From positions 1 to 33,379 of the forward strand of contig JAKFYD010000031.1 of the NCBI GenBank assembly GCA_021731025.1: a DNA stretch of 33,379 bases, in the 5' to 3' direction. The translations under genes were made by a program, and so were the position numbers. Positions 31,026 through 33,379 of this stretch are shown here, piece by piece. This stretch comes from Pseudobdellovibrionaceae bacterium (GTDB lineage: Bacteria > Bdellovibrionota > Bdellovibrionia > Bdellovibrionales > Bdellovibrionaceae). The notes below the pieces were generated by a model. The model was not told the DNA's origin. It searched no databases and was given only the letters and a program-made list of their open reading frames with translations. Positions within the stretch are counted from its first letter, which is position 1. Every line of letters starts with the position of its first letter.

Positions 31026-32537
31026 ATGAAATTACTATTAGTCGATGATGAAGCTCCAATTCGGCAGGTTTTGAAGGTCGTATTGGAAAAGCAAGGATTT
31101 GAGGTCGCTCTTGCCTCCAATGGCAAAGAGGCCATGGCCGTGTTGGGTCTTGGGGGTTTTAGTGCTGTCATTACAGACATTAAAATGCCAGAGATTCATG
31201 GACTCGAACTTCTGAAGCATGTTCGAAGTCAGCAACCCACCCTTCCTGTTATTTTAATGACCGGTTTTTCTGAAATTGTTGAAACCAAAGATGCTTTTAA
31301 TTTCGGAGCCAACGCCTTTCTGGCCAAACCTTTCAAATCAGAAGATCTGCTAGCCGCTTTAGCCACTTGCGGTCTAATGCCCGGAACGACTCTCGCGAAA
31401 GAGATTGGCGCAGATACGGATACATTCTGTCGCATTGGAATTGATCAGTTTATTTCTGGAAAACAAATCGATTTGAATAACATTCTAACTCCTATTGTGA
31501 TGTCTATTGAACTTCTCAAATTTGAAGAGAGCGACCCCAACCGCATTCAAACTCTCGAGAACATGAGTGTCTGTGCTCGGCGTGGAGCTGAAATGGTCGC
31601 ACAGGTTTTGGGTTTCGCAAGAGGTGTCGAAGGTGAGCGTAATAACATCAAACCAAAACAACTCCTTAAAGATATCGAAAGACTTGTCACCGATACTTTT
31701 TTAAAAGGTGTGAAGATAAAAACAGTTTTGGCACCTGATGTATGGAGTATCTTGGGGGACCAGACCCAGCTCTACCAGGTGCTGGTTAATGTCTGTGTTA
31801 ATGCAAGAGATGCAATGCCCAATGGGGGTACGCTGACGATTTCCGCTGCTAACGTGGTTTTCTCTAAAGAAGATGCTGCGCTTAAAGAGACTGCAAGCCC
31901 GGGATCCTACGTTCATATTAAAGTTGAAGATAGTGGAACTGGAATGTCCAGGCAAACACTGGATCGGATATTCGAGCCTTTCTTTACCACCAAAGAGTTA
32001 GGCAAAGGCACTGGACTTGGGTTGTCGACATCGCTCGCCATCATCAAAAGTCATGGTGGCTTCTTCCATGTTCAAAGCGAGGTCGGCAGTGGCACTCAGA
32101 TAAATATTTATCTTCCTGCCAATGAAAATAAAGCAAGCACGAAAGCAGCATCTCTGGCACCTGAACTTCCACGCGGTTCAGGCGAGCGGATCTTAATTGT
32201 TGATGATGAACCTGCTATTCGAGAGATCACTTGTCAGACATTACAAGCTTTTGGCTATCAAGTAAGCATGGCGAACGGCGGTGCCGAGGCTCTAGCCATT
32301 TATGCTCTCGAAAAAGACAATATTGCCTTGGTGCTGACGGACATGATGATGCCCGAGATGGATGGCCCCACCATGATTCGGGAATTGAGAAAAATAAACC
32401 CCGAGGTTTTGATCATTACGGCAAGTGGCTTAAGATCAGACTCAGGAATAGGCGTCGAAAAATATTTTCTTGCTAAACCTTTCGATATTAAAGCCCTGCT
32501 AGAAATGATTCGGTTTGCCCTTCAAGCGGGGCACTAA
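31026..32537 (+). CDS. Receiver-kinase-receiver protein lacking the phosphoacceptor histidine
   Basis: The 503-residue cytoplasmic protein has no membrane segment. An N-terminal receiver (about 1-115, Asp51 in ITDIKMP) is followed by a kinase-like module with N box (NVCVNARDAMPNGG), G boxes (EDSGTGMS, GKGTGLGLSTSLAII) and a second receiver (about 385-500, Asp439 in LTDMMMP). In the dimerisation helix the usual HDLNN motif reads IDLNN, with Ile148 replacing the histidine. It may therefore act as a pseudokinase, phosphatase or phospho-signal integrator. No ribosome-binding site is obvious before the ATG. It converges with the NnrS-like gene, one base apart. Confidence 0.9.
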   Translation: MKLLLVDDEAPIRQVLKVVLEKQGFEVALASNGKEAMAVLGLGGFSAVITDIKMPEIHGLELLKHVRSQQPTLPVILMTGFSEIVETKDAFNFGANAFLAKPFKSEDLLAALATCGLMPGTTLAKEIGADTDTFCRIGIDQFISGKQIDLNNILTPIVMSIELLKFEESDPNRIQTLENMSVCARRGAEMVAQVLGFARGVEGERNNIKPKQLLKDIERLVTDTFLKGVKIKTVLAPDVWSILGDQTQLYQVLVNVCVNARDAMPNGGTLTISAANVVFSKEDAALKETASPGSYVHIKVEDSGTGMSRQTLDRIFEPFFTTKELGKGTGLGLSTSLAIIKSHGGFFHVQSEVGSGTQINIYLPANENKASTKAASLAPELPRGSGERILIVDDEPAIREITCQTLQAFGYQVSMANGGAEALAIYALEKDNIALVLTDMMMPEMDGPTMIRELRKINPEVLIITASGLRSDSGIGVEKYFLAKPFDIKALLEMIRFALQAGH

Positions 32538-32538
32538 G

Positions 32539-33379
32539 CTAAGGGACCCTTCTCTGTTTCAAAAGTTTTCGAAGAAAGGAAAACGACCACAGAGTGCAAA
32601 GAAAAACCCAAGCGAGAAATAAGGTCCATAAGAGCTCACCACGATACCGAATTTGAAATCCAAGCAGAAGTCGTAGTCCTATGATCGCAATCACTCCCGC
32701 AATAAAAATTGCAATTTGTTTGTTCTCAATTTCCAAAGAAAGGTCGTAGCCACCGTGCGCCAGCACGATTCGTGTTGATATCAGGATGGTTAGCAAAGCA
32801 AAACCTCCTATATAAGAAACATGAAGGAAGTGAATCCCCCACTGCGGAAGGATTGCGGCAAGAAGAAATCCCAGGCATAGGCAATAGACTGAAAACCGAA
32901 GTCCCGCTCCTAAGATTCCAGCAATTTGCCGCGGCTTTAAAATTTTAAAATTTTGAACAGCGATCCAACTGATGACAGTAAATTTTAAAAATGCGGCTAG
33001 TGAGAAAAACCCCCAGAATTCCACTAAAAAAGATGAATTGAGACAGACAGCCATCACTAAGAACTTTTGAAATTTTTCTAGAACAACTTCGCGCAAGTTC
33101 AAGGCCCCTTGCACTCGAGTTAATGTCGGTATCAGTTGACTTCCAAGGCCTAAAATCAAGTTCAGAGCAAACCCCTGATACACTAAATTTCTTCCTAGCG
33201 CTGACATTTCGACTGAAAATGTGCTCTCGGGAAAAGCAAGAATCAAAGATCCCAAGACAGCACAAAAAAAACCAAAAGGAAGAAATAGAAAACTCTTTGG
33301 AGGTTGGATTTTTCGTTCTAAAAATCGACGACTGATAAAATACATTAAAAATAAAATCTGCAACAAAGCTAGCGCGAAA
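32539..33379 (-). CDS. nnrS: NnrS-family membrane protein (partial, N-terminus off window)
   Basis: The reading frame is open to the right edge, so about 280 C-terminal residues are seen; full-length relatives are near 400. The sequence is almost entirely hydrophobic, with about eight membrane segments. It contains HFLHVSYIGGFALLTILIST followed by RIVLAHGGYD, the signature region of NnrS proteins, haem- and copper-containing membrane proteins linked to nitric-oxide stress. The TTG at 33366 is not needed as a start because the frame continues upstream. Confidence 0.85.
   Translation of the reverse strand, partial: FALALLQILFLMYFISRRFLERKIQPPKSFLFLPFGFFCAVLGSLILAFPESTFSVEMSALGRNLVYQGFALNLILGLGSQLIPTLTRVQGALNLREVVLEKFQKFLVMAVCLNSSFLVEFWGFFSLAAFLKFTVISWIAVQNFKILKPRQIAGILGAGLRFSVYCLCLGFLLAAILPQWGIHFLHVSYIGGFALLTILISTRIVLAHGGYDLSLEIENKQIAIFIAGVIAIIGLRLLLGFQIRYRGELLWTLFLAWVFLCTLWSFSFLRKLLKQRRVP

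Noticed and set aside
32535-32551. Bidirectional terminator between the converging genes
   Set aside because: AAGGG-A-CCCTT leaves too small a loop and no T-run follows on either strand.

Overview
The window looks like about 30 kb of horizontally acquired DNA joined to a chromosomal segment of a Gram-negative predatory-type bacterium, most likely in the Bdellovibrionota. That placement is inferred from the moderately AT-rich composition, the gene style and the mix of families; no rRNA or marker gene confirms it. Base composition appears richer in G+C from about 31 kb to the right edge, which I read as resident chromosome.

Positions 1-8733 hold metal or redox cargo. A DsbB/BdbC-type disulfide oxidase fragment lies at the left edge. 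It is followed by a leftward operon running from 8163 down to 468: a small CzcI-like periplasmic protein, a CzcC-type outer-membrane channel, a coiled-coil lipoprotein, a second TolC-type channel, an unusually short His-rich adaptor-like protein, a CzcA-type heavy-metal RND pump and a small lipoprotein. A second CzcI-like gene is transcribed divergently (8404-8733). A lone lipoprotein (8839-9189) ends in a hairpin, and a 656-base stretch without a convincing gene follows.

Positions 9846-17385 form one tightly packed seven-gene rightward operon. In order it encodes a sigma-54 enhancer-binding response regulator, a small secreted protein, an oligopeptide-type solute-binding protein with no permease, a YcaO-fold protein, a membrane hybrid histidine kinase, a cyclic-nucleotide-binding TIR protein and a class III nucleotide cyclase. 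The last two are a Pycsar anti-phage pair. Positions 17714-29611 carry a type IV secretion and conjugation module: four small leading genes, VirB2-, B3-, B4-, B5-, B6-, B8-, B9- and B10-like proteins, an FtsK-type coupling protein, a replication-relaxation-family protein, a small lipoprotein, a candidate accessory protein, an excisionase-like protein and a tyrosine integrase. I read this as an integrative conjugative element with its integrase end near 29.6 kb; its other end is not defined.

The main finding is regulatory. Both the sensory operon and the transfer operon have a good sigma-54 -24/-12 promoter (9786-9801 and 17642-17657). Each is preceded by copies of the dyad GTTC-N8-GAAC (one copy at 9674-9689, two at 17479-17494 and 17541-17556). 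The simplest model is that a periplasmic ligand, perhaps a peptide, is bound by the solute-binding protein and sensed by the kinase. The kinase then phosphorylates the sigma-54 activator, which binds these dyads and switches on both its own operon, including Pycsar, and the conjugation machinery.

To the right of the integrase lie a YciI-like gene with a terminator, a RelE/HigB-HigA-type toxin-antitoxin pair behind an operator-rich region, a receiver-kinase-receiver protein that lacks its phosphoacceptor histidine, and the C-terminal part of a NnrS-family membrane protein cut by the window edge.
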